Source: Paenibacillus monticola (GTDB lineage Bacteria; Bacillota; Bacilli; Paenibacillales; Paenibacillaceae). Taken from it: DNA of 64,000 nt. Within the stretch, counting starts at the first letter, position 1. Every line of letters begins with the position of its first letter. Made by a program: the position numbers and the translations under genes. The notes beneath the pieces were generated by a model, which saw only the letters and a program-made list of their open reading frames with translations, had not been told where the DNA came from and ran no database searches. Below, in pieces: positions 7,746 through 18,142 of this stretch. The stretch lies in contig NZ_WJXB01000003.1 in NCBI RefSeq assembly GCF_009664975.1, positions 372,001 through 436,000 of the forward strand, in the 5' to 3' direction.

Positions 7746-8948
7746 TTAATCAATCGTAAACAATGAACCCGCTGTTCGCTTGAACAGCTTCCACCAGCCC
7801 GCCTTCGGCACATCCTCGCCTGCCTTCAGCTCATATTCCTTGAGTACATTAGTCCCTTGGTAGACAACCAGCTTCCCAACCGTTTGCCCTGCGGCTACAG
7901 GAGCTTTCACATTCTCCGGCAGTACCAGCTGATTGCGAATACCTTCTTGCGTCACTCCTTTTTTCAAAAGAACGCTGTAGGTTTCCTTCGCCATAAGCGG
8001 CAGCTCCGACTTCACGCCCTTCTCAATCTTCAGCGTGCCAATGGTATCTCCCACCTTGTGAATCGTGTGTACTTTATATTGCGAGAATAGGTAATCGAAC
8101 ATACCCGAAACCTCGCTGTTGCGTGTTTTCGTGTTCGGTTCGCCTAGCACGACTGCCACGGCACGCAGGCCATCCCTTGCCGCTGTAGCCGACAGACAGA
8201 ATTTGGCCTCTGCCGTATAGCCAGTCTTCAACCCATCGGCTCCCGTATAGAAACGCACTAGTTTATTCGTATTTACCAGCCAGAAGGGCTTGGTTGAATC
8301 CTTACGCAGATAATCCTGATAGGAGCCGGTATATTTAATAATGCGCTCATGCTTCAGGAGCTCCTGACTCATTACAGCAATATCATGTGCAGAGGAATAG
8401 TGATTCTCAGCGGGTAGTCCATTACAATTGGCGAAATGTGTATCCTTTAGGCCAAGGTCCTCTACCTTTTTATTCATCAGATCAACAAAAGCGCTCTCCG
8501 AACCCGCTATTTTCTCAGCCATTGCCACAGAAGCATCATTCCCGGAGGCCATAGCGATGCCTTTGAGCATCTCGTCCACCGACATTTCTTCACCAGGCTC
8601 TAGAAAAATCTGCGAGCCCCCCATCGAAGCGGCATATTCGCTCGTCCGCACCTTATCCGTCAACTGCAGCCGCCCTTCATCCAGCGCCTCAACCGTAAGC
8701 AGCATCGTCATAATCTTTGTAATACTTGCCGGAGGCAGCTTATCATGACTGTTTTTTTCATAAATCACAGTGCCGGTATTGGCATCCATAAGTATGGCAG
8801 AACGCGCCCCCGGTGCGAGATCAACAGCGGCAGTTTTGCTTCCGGAGTCCTTGCTTTTCTCCTCTGCAGAAACGCCTGAGATCGGTCCAAGAGCCGAAAC
8901 AACAACACAAAGCACAATTAACATCGTTGCAAAACGTTTTTTTCTCAC
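7746..8948 (-). CDS. dacF: D-alanyl-D-alanine carboxypeptidase (penicillin-binding protein), DacF type
   Basis: 400 aa with a signal peptide (basic start, hydrophobic core, cleavage near SGVSAEE). Penicilloyl-serine transferase motifs: SITK at 75-78, SGN at 135-137, KTG at 241-243, followed by a PBP5-type C-terminal domain. It removes the terminal D-Ala from peptidoglycan stem peptides. Position directly upstream of spoIIAA matches dacF of B. subtilis, where it is forespore-expressed. Confidence 0.95.
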   Translation of the reverse strand: MRKKRFATMLIVLCVVVSALGPISGVSAEEKSKDSGSKTAAVDLAPGARSAILMDANTGTVIYEKNSHDKLPPASITKIMTMLLTVEALDEGRLQLTDKVRTSEYAASMGGSQIFLEPGEEMSVDEMLKGIAMASGNDASVAMAEKIAGSESAFVDLMNKKVEDLGLKDTHFANCNGLPAENHYSSAHDIAVMSQELLKHERIIKYTGSYQDYLRKDSTKPFWLVNTNKLVRFYTGADGLKTGYTAEAKFCLSATAARDGLRAVAVVLGEPNTKTRNSEVSGMFDYLFSQYKVHTIHKVGDTIGTLKIEKGVKSELPLMAKETYSVLLKKGVTQEGIRNQLVLPENVKAPVAAGQTVGKLVVYQGTNVLKEYELKAGEDVPKAGWWKLFKRTAGSLFTID

Positions 8949-9069
8949 AATGATTCCCCTCCTGAACGTTAACCTTCATTTCACAGGTACTGTGTTCCAG
9001 TTTCGTCAGAAAGGGTGGAAATTATTCCAATTGGCCGTAAATAATTGTTATTATTATCAACGAAAAACT

Positions 9070-10092
9070 CTAGCGAGGCGTAGCTATGCTCTCTCCGACA
9101 CTTACGGCCGGACGTCTGCTGCCACTATGACCAAGAAATAGCTTGGACAAAACCGGAGAATAGCTTGCAATCAGCGTAATAAGCACCGGTATGCCCACAC
9201 CAATAACAGTAAACACGATGAGTCCATATTCCATGCCGAGGAGGTACTTAAGTGCATAATTTACAGGCAGGTGTAGATACATAATCGCAATCGTATTGCG
9301 TCCCAGATAACCTAGTCCTTTTAGAGGCAGACGCTTCGATAACCAGAATGAAATCGCACAGATCAATAATGAAAATAACACTGGAATCACTAAATCCAGC
9401 AGCAGTGCGTCGTACTCCTTATATTTCATATTCAGGCTGTAACTCAGGATTCCCTTATAATCCATATATAAAATACCAGCACATAATAGAATAAGCAGCG
9501 GTAATGCAGCTATTCGGCCAATTAATAAGGGAATCAACCTTTTCCCGTAATATCCAAGAGCGTAGTACGTAATAGCTAAGAGAGCAACATCGATATTCCA
9601 TGGGAGGTTGAAGCTTTTTAAGGAAGTGAGTGAGATCAGGTGGGCCAGTAGATAACACGAGGCAATCAAGAGGAGTTGCGTTCTCATTGTAAATCGGACA
9701 ACGAAACCGAAGATTAGTTGTGTGAATAATAGACAGGTAATAAACCACAATACACCAAACGGACCGGTCAGCGACAGGCCGCCATACAGAAGTCTAACTA
9801 AATTCCCAGCTAAACTCTTGAGGTCAAAGGTGAATATGAGCAGTATCATCGTAATCAGCAATCCGTAGGCAAAGTAGGGTGTCATCAGCCCCCGCGTTCG
9901 TTTCCACGCCCAGCTTAAGTACTCCTTGGGGATCGTTGGTTTGAATACCATTCCACTTAGGAGAAAAAACAATGGCACATGGAACCAGAATAAATAATGA
10001 GTAAACAGTCCATCCCCGGAGTGACCCATGACTACAAAAATAATACTCAAGCCTTTGGCAGCATCAATCCACAGTTCTCGTCGCTTCTCCAA
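9070..10092 (-). CDS. Acyltransferase 3 family membrane protein
   Basis: 340 aa polytopic membrane protein of the acyltransferase-3/fucose 4-O-acetylase-like family. It opens RRELWIDAAKGLSIIFVVMGHSG, carrying the conserved His of the family, followed by about ten hydrophobic segments. Such enzymes O-acetylate cell-surface sugars or lipids. TTG at 10092 is preferred over TTG at 10113 because AAGGAG lies 11 nt before it. Substrate unknown. Confidence 0.8.
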   Translation of the reverse strand: MEKRRELWIDAAKGLSIIFVVMGHSGDGLFTHYLFWFHVPLFFLLSGMVFKPTIPKEYLSWAWKRTRGLMTPYFAYGLLITMILLIFTFDLKSLAGNLVRLLYGGLSLTGPFGVLWFITCLLFTQLIFGFVVRFTMRTQLLLIASCYLLAHLISLTSLKSFNLPWNIDVALLAITYYALGYYGKRLIPLLIGRIAALPLLILLCAGILYMDYKGILSYSLNMKYKEYDALLLDLVIPVLFSLLICAISFWLSKRLPLKGLGYLGRNTIAIMYLHLPVNYALKYLLGMEYGLIVFTVIGVGIPVLITLIASYSPVLSKLFLGHSGSRRPAVSVGESIATPR

Positions 10093-10252
10093 TAATAATC
10101 CAGCTCCTTCCAACCGAGTCTTATTTTCATATAATTATAGTGAACTTCAGTAGACTTATCAAATTTAAAAATTAATATAACTAAAGGAGATCATCACTTT
10201 TTCACGAATCTTATAGAATTACGATACGGTTGAAGAGTTTGGAGGATTGATT

Positions 10253-11278
10253 ATGCATTTAGGATATATTGCACCGTCTGTTCACACTAAAGCTATTGAA
10301 ATCGGTTTCTCGGGAGCCGTTCTGGTACAACAGAACGATAAAGATCTTGCCAAAGGTGCCTACGGATATGCCAATAAATCGGACTGTGTACCGAACAATC
10401 TGAACACAAGATTCGGAATGGCCTCCGGCTGCAAGCTATTTACAGCAATTGCGATCTGCCAGCTGGTTGAGCAGGGAAAGCTTGCTTTTGAGGGTAGGCT
10501 GAGCGCTTATCTGCCGAACGTAGACGTGAACTTTCCGCACTTTAGCCCGGACATTACCGTGCATCATCTGTTGACGCATAGCTCGGGCATTCCAGATTAT
10601 TTTGATGAAGAGACGATGGATGATTTCGCGGAATTATGGCAATCGAGTCCCATGTATACCCTGCGGAGGCTTGCAGACTTTATCCCGATGTTCGGAGAAC
10701 TTCCGATGAAGTTTACTCCAGGTGAACGGTTCCATTACAACAATGCGGGATATATCCTACTGGGACTGCTGGTAGAAGAACTTAGTGGTTTGGAGTTTGC
10801 AGATTATGTGGAGCAGCATATATTCAGAGCTTGTGGGATGGAGCGTTCAGGTTATTTTGTAATGGATGCACTTCCAACCAATACTGCACTTGGTTACATT
10901 GATGAATCGAATGGAATCTGGAGAACCAACATTTACTCCCTTCCGGTAAAAGGAGGGGCCGATGGCGGCGCGTTCGTAACCGCTCCTGAAATGCTGCTGC
11001 TGTGGCAGTGCCTGCTCAACCATACACTACTTAGTCCAGAGCTGACCACACTTCTGCTTACCCCGCACATTCATGAAGGTGCTGAGGAATATTACGGTTA
11101 TGGAGTGTGGATCACTATGCAGAATGGGGAGCTATTCAAGTTCCATCTGATGGGTGCAGATCCCGGCGTTTCCTTCCGGTCAGCCGTCTATCCAGCCTGC
11201 GGAGTGACGGTTATCATTCTATGTAACGAGAGCAGGGGGACCTATCAAATGCTGCAGGCCATTGAAAAGTGCTTGTGA
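10253..11278 (+). CDS. Class C beta-lactamase-fold serine hydrolase
   Basis: 341 aa of the serine beta-lactamase/AmpC-like esterase family. The nucleophile motif SxxK appears as SGCK (ASGCKLFTAIAI) and the second motif YxN as YNN in HYNNAGYILLG. LLTHSSGIPDYFD is typical of the family. No signal peptide is evident, so it is probably cytoplasmic. ATG at 10253 is spaced 7 nt from GGAGG. Substrate unknown. Confidence 0.88.
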   Translation: MHLGYIAPSVHTKAIEIGFSGAVLVQQNDKDLAKGAYGYANKSDCVPNNLNTRFGMASGCKLFTAIAICQLVEQGKLAFEGRLSAYLPNVDVNFPHFSPDITVHHLLTHSSGIPDYFDEETMDDFAELWQSSPMYTLRRLADFIPMFGELPMKFTPGERFHYNNAGYILLGLLVEELSGLEFADYVEQHIFRACGMERSGYFVMDALPTNTALGYIDESNGIWRTNIYSLPVKGGADGGAFVTAPEMLLLWQCLLNHTLLSPELTTLLLTPHIHEGAEEYYGYGVWITMQNGELFKFHLMGADPGVSFRSAVYPACGVTVIILCNESRGTYQMLQAIEKCL

Positions 11279-11280
11279 AT

Positions 11281-11335
11281 CACAAAAAAAAGCCTTACAG
11301 AACGCATTGCTGCGGTCCGTAAGGCTTATTTCTAA
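11281..11335. terminator. Bidirectional terminator between serine hydrolase and pdp
   Basis: AAGCCTTAC (11290-11298) pairs with GTAAGGCTT (11319-11327). The plus strand continues ATTTCT; the minus strand ends with a T8 run. It serves the two convergent genes. Confidence 0.85.
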
Positions 11336-11370
11336 TTACATATATAAGTCTGAGAATTCCTTCAACTAAC

Positions 11371-12702
11371 CTAATAACGGGTTACGCCATCCTTAGTCAC
11401 GAGGGCAAATATCAGCGGCTGCGGTGCAACCGGTTGAGAGGTAATACGGTAGGCTTCCAGCACCTTGGCTTCTGCTTCCTGTACCTTCTTGTCGCTGGCA
11501 TCATTCACATGCAGAACAGCAAGGATCTCACCTTCTGCCACAGCGTCGCCAACCTTTTTGGACAGCTGAATCCCAACAGCCAAATCGATTACTGATTCCT
11601 TCGTCTCACGTCCGGCACCCAACAGCATAGCGGCTACGCCGATTTCCTCCGCCTGAATACCTTCAATGTAACCTCCGGTCGCTGCCTTCACCTCGATGAA
11701 TCGGGAGGCTGTAGGCAAAGTATCCGGAGCCTCAATCTGTGTGACATCTCCACCTTGTGCGGCAACGATCTGTTTAAGCTTCTCCAGAGCACTGCCATCC
11801 TCAATATGACTCATGAGAATGGACCGCGCTTCAGCTTCATCCTTGGCTTTGCCGCCAAGCACAAGCATATGGCTGCCCAGAATGAGGCAGACCTCCTGCA
11901 GATCCGTAGGACCGTGGCCGTTTAGGGTCGCGATCCCTTCCTTAATCTCCAGGGCGTTACCGATCCCGTATCCCAGAGGCTGGTCCATATCACTGATTAC
12001 TGCGACAGTATTGCGACCCAGATGGGTGCCGATGTCCACCATTGCTTGTGCCAACGCGATAGAATCGTCAAGCGTCTTCATAAACGCGCCGCTGCCAGTT
12101 TTGACATCCAGTACGATCGCGTCAGCGCCGGCAGCAATCTTTTTGCTCATGACGGAGCTGGCGATCAGTGGAATGGATTCCACTGTTGCCGTAACGTCAC
12201 GCAGCGCGTATAGCTTTTTGTCCGCAGGCGTAATATTGCCTGACTGACCTATGACCGCTGCGCCAATTTCCCCAACCTGGTCAAAGAACCGTTCACGGTC
12301 CATCTCCACGGAGAAACCGCTGATCGACTCCAGCTTGTCGAGTGTACCGCCGGTATGGCCTAGCCCACGACCAGACATTTTGGCTACAGGAACTCCGGCT
12401 GCTGCCACTAAGGGCGCCAACACAACTGTCGTCTTATCGCCTACACCGCCAGTAGAATGCTTGTCTACTTTGATGCCGGCAATCGGACTAAGATCCACCT
12501 GGTCGCCGGACATGGCCATTTCCAGTGTCAGATCGCCGGTTTCCCGGGCATTCATCCCTTGAAAATAAACAGCCATCGCCCAAGCAGAAAGCTGATAATC
12601 CGGAATTTCACCCTTGCTGTAGCCCTGGATCAAAAATGCTATTTCTTCACGGCTCAACTCTCCGCCATCTCTTTTTTTCTGGATAATATCGACTGCTCTC
12701 AT
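11371..12702 (-). CDS. pdp: Pyrimidine-nucleoside phosphorylase
   Basis: 443 aa, thymidine/pyrimidine phosphorylase family. [17 protein letters not shown] is the usual N-terminus. Signature [18 protein letters not shown] and phosphate-binding [11 protein letters not shown] are present. It phosphorolyses uridine, deoxyuridine and thymidine. The ATG at 12702 is 1 nt past the stop of the upstream PNP gene, so translation is probably coupled. Part of the deoB-PNP-PNP-pdp nucleoside salvage operon. Confidence 0.96.
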   Translation of the reverse strand: MRAVDIIQKKRDGGELSREEIAFLIQGYSKGEIPDYQLSAWAMAVYFQGMNARETGDLTLEMAMSGDQVDLSPIAGIKVDKHSTGGVGDKTTVVLAPLVAAAGVPVAKMSGRGLGHTGGTLDKLESISGFSVEMDRERFFDQVGEIGAAVIGQSGNITPADKKLYALRDVTATVESIPLIASSVMSKKIAAGADAIVLDVKTGSGAFMKTLDDSIALAQAMVDIGTHLGRNTVAVISDMDQPLGYGIGNALEIKEGIATLNGHGPTDLQEVCLILGSHMLVLGGKAKDEAEARSILMSHIEDGSALEKLKQIVAAQGGDVTQIEAPDTLPTASRFIEVKAATGGYIEGIQAEEIGVAAMLLGAGRETKESVIDLAVGIQLSKKVGDAVAEGEILAVLHVNDASDKKVQEAEAKVLEAYRITSQPVAPQPLIFALVTKDGVTRY

Positions 12703-12703
12703 A

Positions 12704-13573
12704 TTAAACCTGTACTTCGCGCACAAATGCACGGACAAGACCGATAAATTTCGGTTTGGTCAGATTTGCTACTTTTACGACCTGCTCATGGGTCAGCGGC
12801 TCAAGCTCATCACCAATGGCCATATCAGTAATACAAGTAATGCCGAGTACACGCAGTTTGCTATGACTTGCTACAATAACCTCGGGAACTGTGGACATAC
12901 CCACGGCATCCCCACCAAGATAGGCAAGCATTTTTAGTTCGGCTGGTGTCTCGTAAGTTGGGCCGCTAATGCCAGCATATACACCTTCCTGCAGAACAAG
13001 CGTTTCGCCGTCAGTACCTTTAACTTCACCAGATAACTTCTTAGCTAGGGCGATATATTCAGGATCATAAGCACGGGACATGTCCGGGAAACGTACACCC
13101 AGATCGGAGTCATTGGGTCCGATCAGCGGATTGTCACCCGTCATGTTCAGATGGTCGGTAATCAGCATAAGGTCACCGGCTTTGAATGCTCTATTCATCC
13201 CGCCGCCTGCATTTGTAATTACAAGTGTGCTCACTCCAAGTTTAGCCATTACATAGACTGGCAGTACAACCTTGCGCATTGCATAACCTTCATAGAAATG
13301 AAAACGGCCCTGCATGATGATAACATCCTTGCCTTCAAGCTTGCCAATGACGAACCGGCCAGCATGGCCTTCTACTGTTGAACGTGGAAAGTGTGGAATT
13401 TCTTCGTAAGGCAGGTATACCGCTTCTTCGATTTGATCGCCCAGATCACCAAGCCCAGAGCCAAGGATCAGACCGATGCTGGGGGAATAAGCACCTAATT
13501 TAGATTTTATATAATCAGCAGCTTCCTTCACTTGCACGCCGTATGCAACTGTTGGGGTATTTGTTTGAGTCAT
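12704..13573 (-). CDS. Purine-nucleoside phosphorylase paralogue 2 (N-to-D at base-binding position)
   Basis: 289 aa trimeric PNP family: [52 protein letters not shown]. Compared with its neighbour it has TNAGGGMN instead of TNAAGGVN and CITDMAIG instead of CITNMAAG. The Asn-to-Asp change falls at the residue that contacts purine N7/O6 in trimeric PNPs (human N243), where 6-aminopurine enzymes such as MTAP carry Asp. A different base preference is possible. ATG behind GGGAGGATTAACAC. Confidence 0.93.
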   Translation of the reverse strand: MTQTNTPTVAYGVQVKEAADYIKSKLGAYSPSIGLILGSGLGDLGDQIEEAVYLPYEEIPHFPRSTVEGHAGRFVIGKLEGKDVIIMQGRFHFYEGYAMRKVVLPVYVMAKLGVSTLVITNAGGGMNRAFKAGDLMLITDHLNMTGDNPLIGPNDSDLGVRFPDMSRAYDPEYIALAKKLSGEVKGTDGETLVLQEGVYAGISGPTYETPAELKMLAYLGGDAVGMSTVPEVIVASHSKLRVLGITCITDMAIGDELEPLTHEQVVKVANLTKPKFIGLVRAFVREVQV

Positions 13574-13635
13574 GTGTTAATCCTCCCGAAATATGAATTG
13601 TGTATTTGGTATAATCGTATGTGTGTAATTAGAAT

Positions 13636-14460
13636 TTACATCTTCGGAATAAAAGCCAGTACCAGCTTCAGGAAACGCTCGCGCACCCGTTCAGCTGTCT
13701 CCATAACCTCTGCATGGTTAAGCGGCTGATCCAGAATTCCGGCAGCCATATTGGTGATGCAGGAAATGCCCAGCACTTCGATCCCTGCATGGCGGGCTAC
13801 GATAGTTTCCGATACAGTGGACATGCCCACTGCATCAGCACCCTGACGGCGCACCATTACAATTTCGGCCGGAGTTTCGTAGTTAGGACCCAGCAGGCCG
13901 GCATAGACGCCTTCCTTGAACTCAAAGTTCTGCTCTGCAGCTGTTTCTTTCGCTACCCCGATCAGGCGACGGCTGTATGCTGAAGACATATCCGGGAAAC
14001 GTACACCCAGTGCAGGATCATTGGGTCCTGTTAACGGATTGCGTCCAGTCAAGTTAAGCTGATCCGTAATCAGCATCAGATCACCAGGGGTATAATCCAA
14101 ATTCACGCCCCCGGCAGCATTGGTAACCAATAGACTGGTTACGCCTAGTTCCTTCATGACACGCACTGGAAACGCTGTTGTCTCCGGTCCGTACCCTTCA
14201 TACATGTGGAAACGGCCTTTCATCATCACCACGCGCCGACCTTCGATCATCCCGATCAGCAGCTCGCCTTCGTGTCCTTCTACAGTAGATACAGGGAAAT
14301 GTGGAATTTCATGATAGGGAATGCTGATCTCATCCGTGATCAGGTCAGCCAGCACGCCGAGACCGGAGCCTAGGATCAGGCCGATCTCCGGAGCTACCGG
14401 ACTTTTGTCTTTAATATATTGGGCTGCTTCCTGAATTTCGGTTTGGCTAACTACGTTCAT
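13636..14460 (-). CDS. punA: Purine-nucleoside phosphorylase (guanosine/inosine type)
   Basis: 274 aa trimeric PNP with the canonical set: [44 protein letters not shown] and SCITNMAAGI with the base-contacting Asn. It phosphorolyses (deoxy)inosine/guanosine to base plus (deoxy)ribose-1-phosphate, which DeoB converts to the 5-phosphate. AAGGAGG lies 10 nt before the ATG. The intergenic gap to its tandem paralogue is 62 nt. Confidence 0.95.
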   Translation of the reverse strand: MNVVSQTEIQEAAQYIKDKSPVAPEIGLILGSGLGVLADLITDEISIPYHEIPHFPVSTVEGHEGELLIGMIEGRRVVMMKGRFHMYEGYGPETTAFPVRVMKELGVTSLLVTNAAGGVNLDYTPGDLMLITDQLNLTGRNPLTGPNDPALGVRFPDMSSAYSRRLIGVAKETAAEQNFEFKEGVYAGLLGPNYETPAEIVMVRRQGADAVGMSTVSETIVARHAGIEVLGISCITNMAAGILDQPLNHAEVMETAERVRERFLKLVLAFIPKM

Positions 14461-14506
14461 TATTGATGTGCCTCCTTGAAGTTTAAAAGTATGGTAAGCG
14501 ATGTAC

Positions 14507-15685
14507 TTATTGTAATTCTGCTAAAAAGCTTACTCCGTACTGTGGTGCCTTAGCTCCAAAGTTATCAGCGATTGTCGCTGCTACATCCGAGAAGGTCTGG
14601 CGAATGCCCAGACTGCCTGGAGTCTTAAATCTTGGGCTGTAAATTAGCAGGGGTACAAATTCACGGGTATGATCTGTTCCGCTATGAATTGGATCGTTTC
14701 CATGGTCAGCTGAGAGGATTAACAGATCATCCTCACCTAAGCTTGCGAGAATGTCCGGCAATGCCTGATCAAATACCTCTAACGCATGGCCATAACCCTC
14801 GGGATCGCGGCGGTGTCCATACAAGGAATCAAAATCCACCAGATTTGTGAACAGCAATCCATTAAAAGGCTTACGCAGTTCTGCAATCGTAATCTCGATT
14901 CCATGCTCGTTACTCTTAGTCGGGTAGGTTGCCGTAACCCCTTCGCCCGTAAAAATATCATTGATTTTGCCTACTGCAATCACATCTTTGCCGATATCCT
15001 CCAGCGCGTTCATAATCGTTGGTTGTGGCGGCTTCACCGCATAATCGTGGCGGTTCGAGGTACGTACGAAATGACCTGGTTCACCAACATAGGGGCGGGC
15101 AATGACCCGGCCTACAGAGAACTCCGGTGCCATTGTCAACTCACGGGCGATTGCACAAGCTCTGTATAGCTCATCCAGTGGAATAATATCCTCGTGTGCC
15201 GCAAGCTGGAACACGCTGTCTGCAGAGGTGTAGACAATCCATGCCCCTGTCTTCATCTGCTCCTCACCGTACTCCACCAGAATCTCAGTGCCTGAGGCTG
15301 GTTTATTGCCGATTACTTTACGTCCAGTTGCTGCTTCGAACTTCTCAATCAAAGCTGCAGGCAATCCGTCAGGATACGTATTGAAGGGAACCTCAATCTT
15401 TAACCCCATCAACTCCCAATGACCCGTCATCGTATCTTTGCCGACCGAAACTTCCTGCATCTTGCCGTAATAACCCGTTGGGGAAGTCACCGGCTCAAGT
15501 GGCGGCAATGCAGCAATATTTGCAAGTCCGAGCTGTTGCAGATTAGGCAACTTTAACCCGGGAACCCGTTCTAATATATGACCAAGCGTATGGGAACCAA
15601 GATCACCGAAATCGGCAGCATCCGGTGCTTCACCGATACCTACACTATCAAGAACAATAAAACCTATCCGTTTAAAAGATGACAT
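14507..15685 (-). CDS. deoB: Phosphopentomutase
   Basis: 392 aa alkaline phosphatase-superfamily mutase. It opens [22 protein letters not shown] with the metal-binding Asp, then [14 protein letters not shown] containing the phosphoacceptor Thr, and [11 protein letters not shown] near the C-terminus. It interconverts (deoxy)ribose-1- and -5-phosphate. ATG at 15685 is preceded by AAGGAG and matches family length; upstream in-frame starts would add non-conserved residues. Confidence 0.96.
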   Translation of the reverse strand: MSSFKRIGFIVLDSVGIGEAPDAADFGDLGSHTLGHILERVPGLKLPNLQQLGLANIAALPPLEPVTSPTGYYGKMQEVSVGKDTMTGHWELMGLKIEVPFNTYPDGLPAALIEKFEAATGRKVIGNKPASGTEILVEYGEEQMKTGAWIVYTSADSVFQLAAHEDIIPLDELYRACAIARELTMAPEFSVGRVIARPYVGEPGHFVRTSNRHDYAVKPPQPTIMNALEDIGKDVIAVGKINDIFTGEGVTATYPTKSNEHGIEITIAELRKPFNGLLFTNLVDFDSLYGHRRDPEGYGHALEVFDQALPDILASLGEDDLLILSADHGNDPIHSGTDHTREFVPLLIYSPRFKTPGSLGIRQTFSDVAATIADNFGAKAPQYGVSFLAELQ

Positions 15686-15750
15686 TGTCTTCTTCACTCC
15701 TTCGTTATATACATCATTTACATGATTAGGAATCGTCAATTCAATAGAAA

Positions 15751-15783
15751 GAAACGGCTGTACCGCTGTTAGGTATCCGTTTC
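15751..15783 (-). terminator. Hairpin between deoB and xerD
   Basis: GAAACGG (15751-15757) pairs with CCGTTTC (15777-15783) with an inner TACC/GGTA pairing. On the minus strand the stem is followed by TTTCTATTG, a weak T-tract. It could attenuate xerD transcription into deoB. Confidence 0.4.
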
Positions 15784-15859
15784 GAGCTAACTAGATAACC
15801 TGTGGGCATCCCACAGACTATTTCTTACAGTATGATTCCAGCATAACATTCTTACTCAT

Positions 15860-16753
15860 TTACCGTGCCCTAGGATGATGGTTTTCGAAGACTTCCTTCA
15901 TATTTTTACGAGCGATTCCGCTATAGATCTGGGTCGTTGAAATATCAGCATGCCCCAGCATTTGTTGCACAGAACGCAGATCAGCACCACCTTCAAGCAG
16001 ATGGGCTGCAAAGGAATGCCGCAGAGTATGGGGTGTGATATCCTGTTCGATATGGGCTTCCCGTGCGTATTTCTTAATAATCTTCCAGAACCCTTGCCGG
16101 GTTAAACGCCCGCCCAGACTGTTGAGAAACAGAGCCGGCTCAGTCTTGCACTTCCGCAGGAGCTTGTCCCGCTTATCAACAGTATAAACTTCCACACTCT
16201 CTGCAGCCATAGCTCCAATCGGAACAACCCTCTCCTTGCCAGAAGTCCCGGTACAGCGAGCATATTTCATATCCGTATGCACATCATCTACATTCAGCGA
16301 GATTAACTCAGATACCCGAATACCCGTAGCATACAGCAGCTCAAGCATCGCTTTGTCACGCATTCCATGGGAAGTGGTCTCATCAGGGGCTGCCAGCAGT
16401 TGTTCAATTTCCGGAACAGTAAGTACCATAGGTGGCTTCTTCTCTGGCTTAAGCGATTCCATATCCAAGGTCGGGTCCTGTCCGATTAAACGTTCTTTCA
16501 GTAAATAGTGAAAAAAGGCGCGGAGGGAGACCGTGTTCCGGTTAAGTGTTGCCGTTGCGCGCCCGGCGCCACGCAGTTCACCGAGATATAACATAATATG
16601 AGATCTTCTTATCTCATCCGGTAGTGTCACGCCCCGCCCTTCGGCAAACTCCAGAAACTGTGTTACATCCCGTCCGTAGGATTCCAATGTACTTAAGGAT
16701 AAACCTTTATCCTCGGACAAATAAAGCAGAAAGGGCTGCAAGTGTGACTTCAT
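15860..16753 (-). CDS. xerD: Site-specific tyrosine recombinase XerD
   Basis: 297 aa with an N-terminal SAM-like core-binding domain and a C-terminal catalytic domain. Catalytic residues are visible: Arg in YATGIRVSEL, Lys in SGKERVVPIG, HxxR in TPHTLRHSFA, His in LGHADISTT, nucleophile Tyr in TQIYSGI. With XerC it resolves chromosome dimers at dif. The order xerD-drm-pnp-dacF-spoIIA equals that of B. subtilis. AGGAG precedes TTG/ATG start candidates at 16756/16753. Confidence 0.95.
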   Translation of the reverse strand: MKSHLQPFLLYLSEDKGLSLSTLESYGRDVTQFLEFAEGRGVTLPDEIRRSHIMLYLGELRGAGRATATLNRNTVSLRAFFHYLLKERLIGQDPTLDMESLKPEKKPPMVLTVPEIEQLLAAPDETTSHGMRDKAMLELLYATGIRVSELISLNVDDVHTDMKYARCTGTSGKERVVPIGAMAAESVEVYTVDKRDKLLRKCKTEPALFLNSLGGRLTRQGFWKIIKKYAREAHIEQDITPHTLRHSFAAHLLEGGADLRSVQQMLGHADISTTQIYSGIARKNMKEVFENHHPRAR

Positions 16754-16886
16754 CAATTCACGCTCCTGTCTAACGCAGCTACTCTTTGTGAGAGGCTTCT
16801 AAGCTTGTCTTTCGTGTAATCACAAAGAAACTCACCCTAGCTTCATTCGACAGGGTTCTATCTTTTCCCTGCTTCTAAGGAGTATT

Positions 16887-17129
16887 TCACTCCCCAAACC
16901 AGTAGTAGAAGCGGAGACGCTGTCTTGTGTTCAGACCATCATCGCTGCGCGTTACGGGCTCGCCATCATGAAACGCCCGTACTGCTGAGCCCTCCGGAAT
17001 TCCATAATCTTCGATCGGACTAAGCCATTCCCCGAGCAGACTCAACGCGTAATATAGCAGATAGCTCAGAGCAACAAACATGATCATCATGTAAAGCCGG
17101 CGCACCGTTTTAGGCAAAGAGACAATCAT
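16887..17129 (-). CDS. yqzK: YqzK family protein (DUF4227)
   Basis: 80 aa with one N-terminal membrane helix (LYMMIMFVALSYLLYYALSLL) and a soluble tail ending RQRLRFYYWFGE. Located between fur and xerD exactly like B. subtilis yqzK; function unknown. Its Shine-Dalgarno (AGGAGGAG) is the end of a dispersed leader element at 17136-17224. Confidence 0.85.
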   Translation of the reverse strand: MIVSLPKTVRRLYMMIMFVALSYLLYYALSLLGEWLSPIEDYGIPEGSAVRAFHDGEPVTRSDDGLNTRQRLRFYYWFGE

Positions 17130-17135
17130 AAGGAC

Positions 17136-17224
17136 TCCTCCTAAAAGTTTTATGGAGCTTAGACTCCACTTGAGTTACTTCGCAATAAAACTCGCTTCGT
17201 AAGCATACACTTAAGTTTTATGCG
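17136..17224 (-). repeat. Dispersed leader element with embedded Shine-Dalgarno, yqzK copy
   Basis: On the minus strand the element contains CGAAGCGAGTTTTATTGCG, a small hairpin TGGAG-TCTAAG-CTCCA, then ATAAAACTTTTAGGAGGAG, the ribosome-binding site of yqzK. Near-identical copies precede recN, and a degenerate copy precedes spoIIIAH. Confidence 0.75.
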
Positions 17225-17295
17225 ATTTATACTCGTCCTACACCTTATGCACCAACAGAGGGGGTTATGTATGATCACAGCAATCCAATCATTTA

Positions 17296-17330
17296 AAAAG
17301 CCCCCTCCGGCAAAATAACCGGCGAGAGCT
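17296..17330 (-). terminator. Rho-independent terminator after fur
   Basis: On the minus strand GCTCTCGCCGG-TTATTTTG-CCGGAGGGGGC is followed by TTTTT. It lies about 35 nt beyond the fur stop. Confidence 0.75.
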
Positions 17331-17362
17331 TATCGCAGTAAATTCTCATCTCATCTATAAGA

Positions 17363-17842
17363 TTACTCAGGACGAGTCCCGTCCGTATTATTTTTATCTT
17401 TGTCCTTATCCTTGCAGCGATAGCATATTCCATGAAAATCCAGTCTATGATCAAGCACTGTAAAGTTATATTCCTTATCCAGCCGTTCTTCCAGCAATCC
17501 CAGCCAGTCTTCACGAATCTCATCCATAGTGCCACACTGCACACAGATCAAATGATGGTGGTGATGCTTCGCCGTATCCGTTCGCAGATCATATCGGGCA
17601 ACTCCGTCGCCAAAGTTAATCTTCTCCACGACATGCAGCTCACTAAGCAATTCCAGGGTACGATATACGGTAGCTAGACCAATCTCAGGAGCTTTCTCTT
17701 TCACGAGCATGAATACGTCTTCAGCACTTAGATGATCCTCTTCGTTCTCCAGCAGCACTCTTAAGGTAGCTTCCCGTTGGGGCGTAAGCTTGTATCCTTG
17801 GGATTGTAACTGTTGCTTAATCTTGTCTATCCGGGCTTCCAT
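17363..17842 (-). CDS. fur: Ferric uptake regulator family protein Fur
   Basis: 159 aa. Winged-helix N-terminus (YKLTPQREATLRVLLE...EIGLATVYRTLELLSEL) and a metal-binding C-terminal domain with HHHHH and two CxxC pairs (CVQC, CYRC). It ends in a Lys/Asp-repeat tail KDKDKDK. Position beside yqzK-xerD matches B. subtilis fur, so iron-sensing is more likely than PerR or Zur. Good Shine-Dalgarno GGGGGAGG. Confidence 0.93.
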   Translation of the reverse strand: MEARIDKIKQQLQSQGYKLTPQREATLRVLLENEEDHLSAEDVFMLVKEKAPEIGLATVYRTLELLSELHVVEKINFGDGVARYDLRTDTAKHHHHHLICVQCGTMDEIREDWLGLLEERLDKEYNFTVLDHRLDFHGICYRCKDKDKDKNNTDGTRPE

Positions 17843-17895
17843 TGTCTGCCTCCCCCTTGGATAATTACCGCACCGGGCTTCAAACCGCTTCTTCC

Positions 17896-17925
17896 ATTAT
17901 AGGGCGTGTCGCTTTGAGAAGTCAA
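17896..17925 (-). promoter_or_regulatory. Sigma-A promoter of fur
   Basis: On the minus strand TTGACT (17920-17925) and TATAAT (17896-17901) are separated by 18 bp, a near-consensus housekeeping promoter about 55 nt upstream of the fur start. Confidence 0.8.
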
Positions 17926-18142
17926 ACGCATATTTCCCTGTTCTTGATTGAATATCTTGAGCATTTAAGAAATGAGGGATTGAACTTTGTTATAATTGTA
18001 AGCAACCTATTGTTTTAGCCCTCTACTTCTTGGCAATCTCCCAACTAGCTTTCTCACGCACTCAACAAAGAACCCGTATCCAGTATTAGTGTAAAGCCGA
18101 GATGATTCGGTATCTCCTGATATTCTGAAAGGATTTTCCCAA

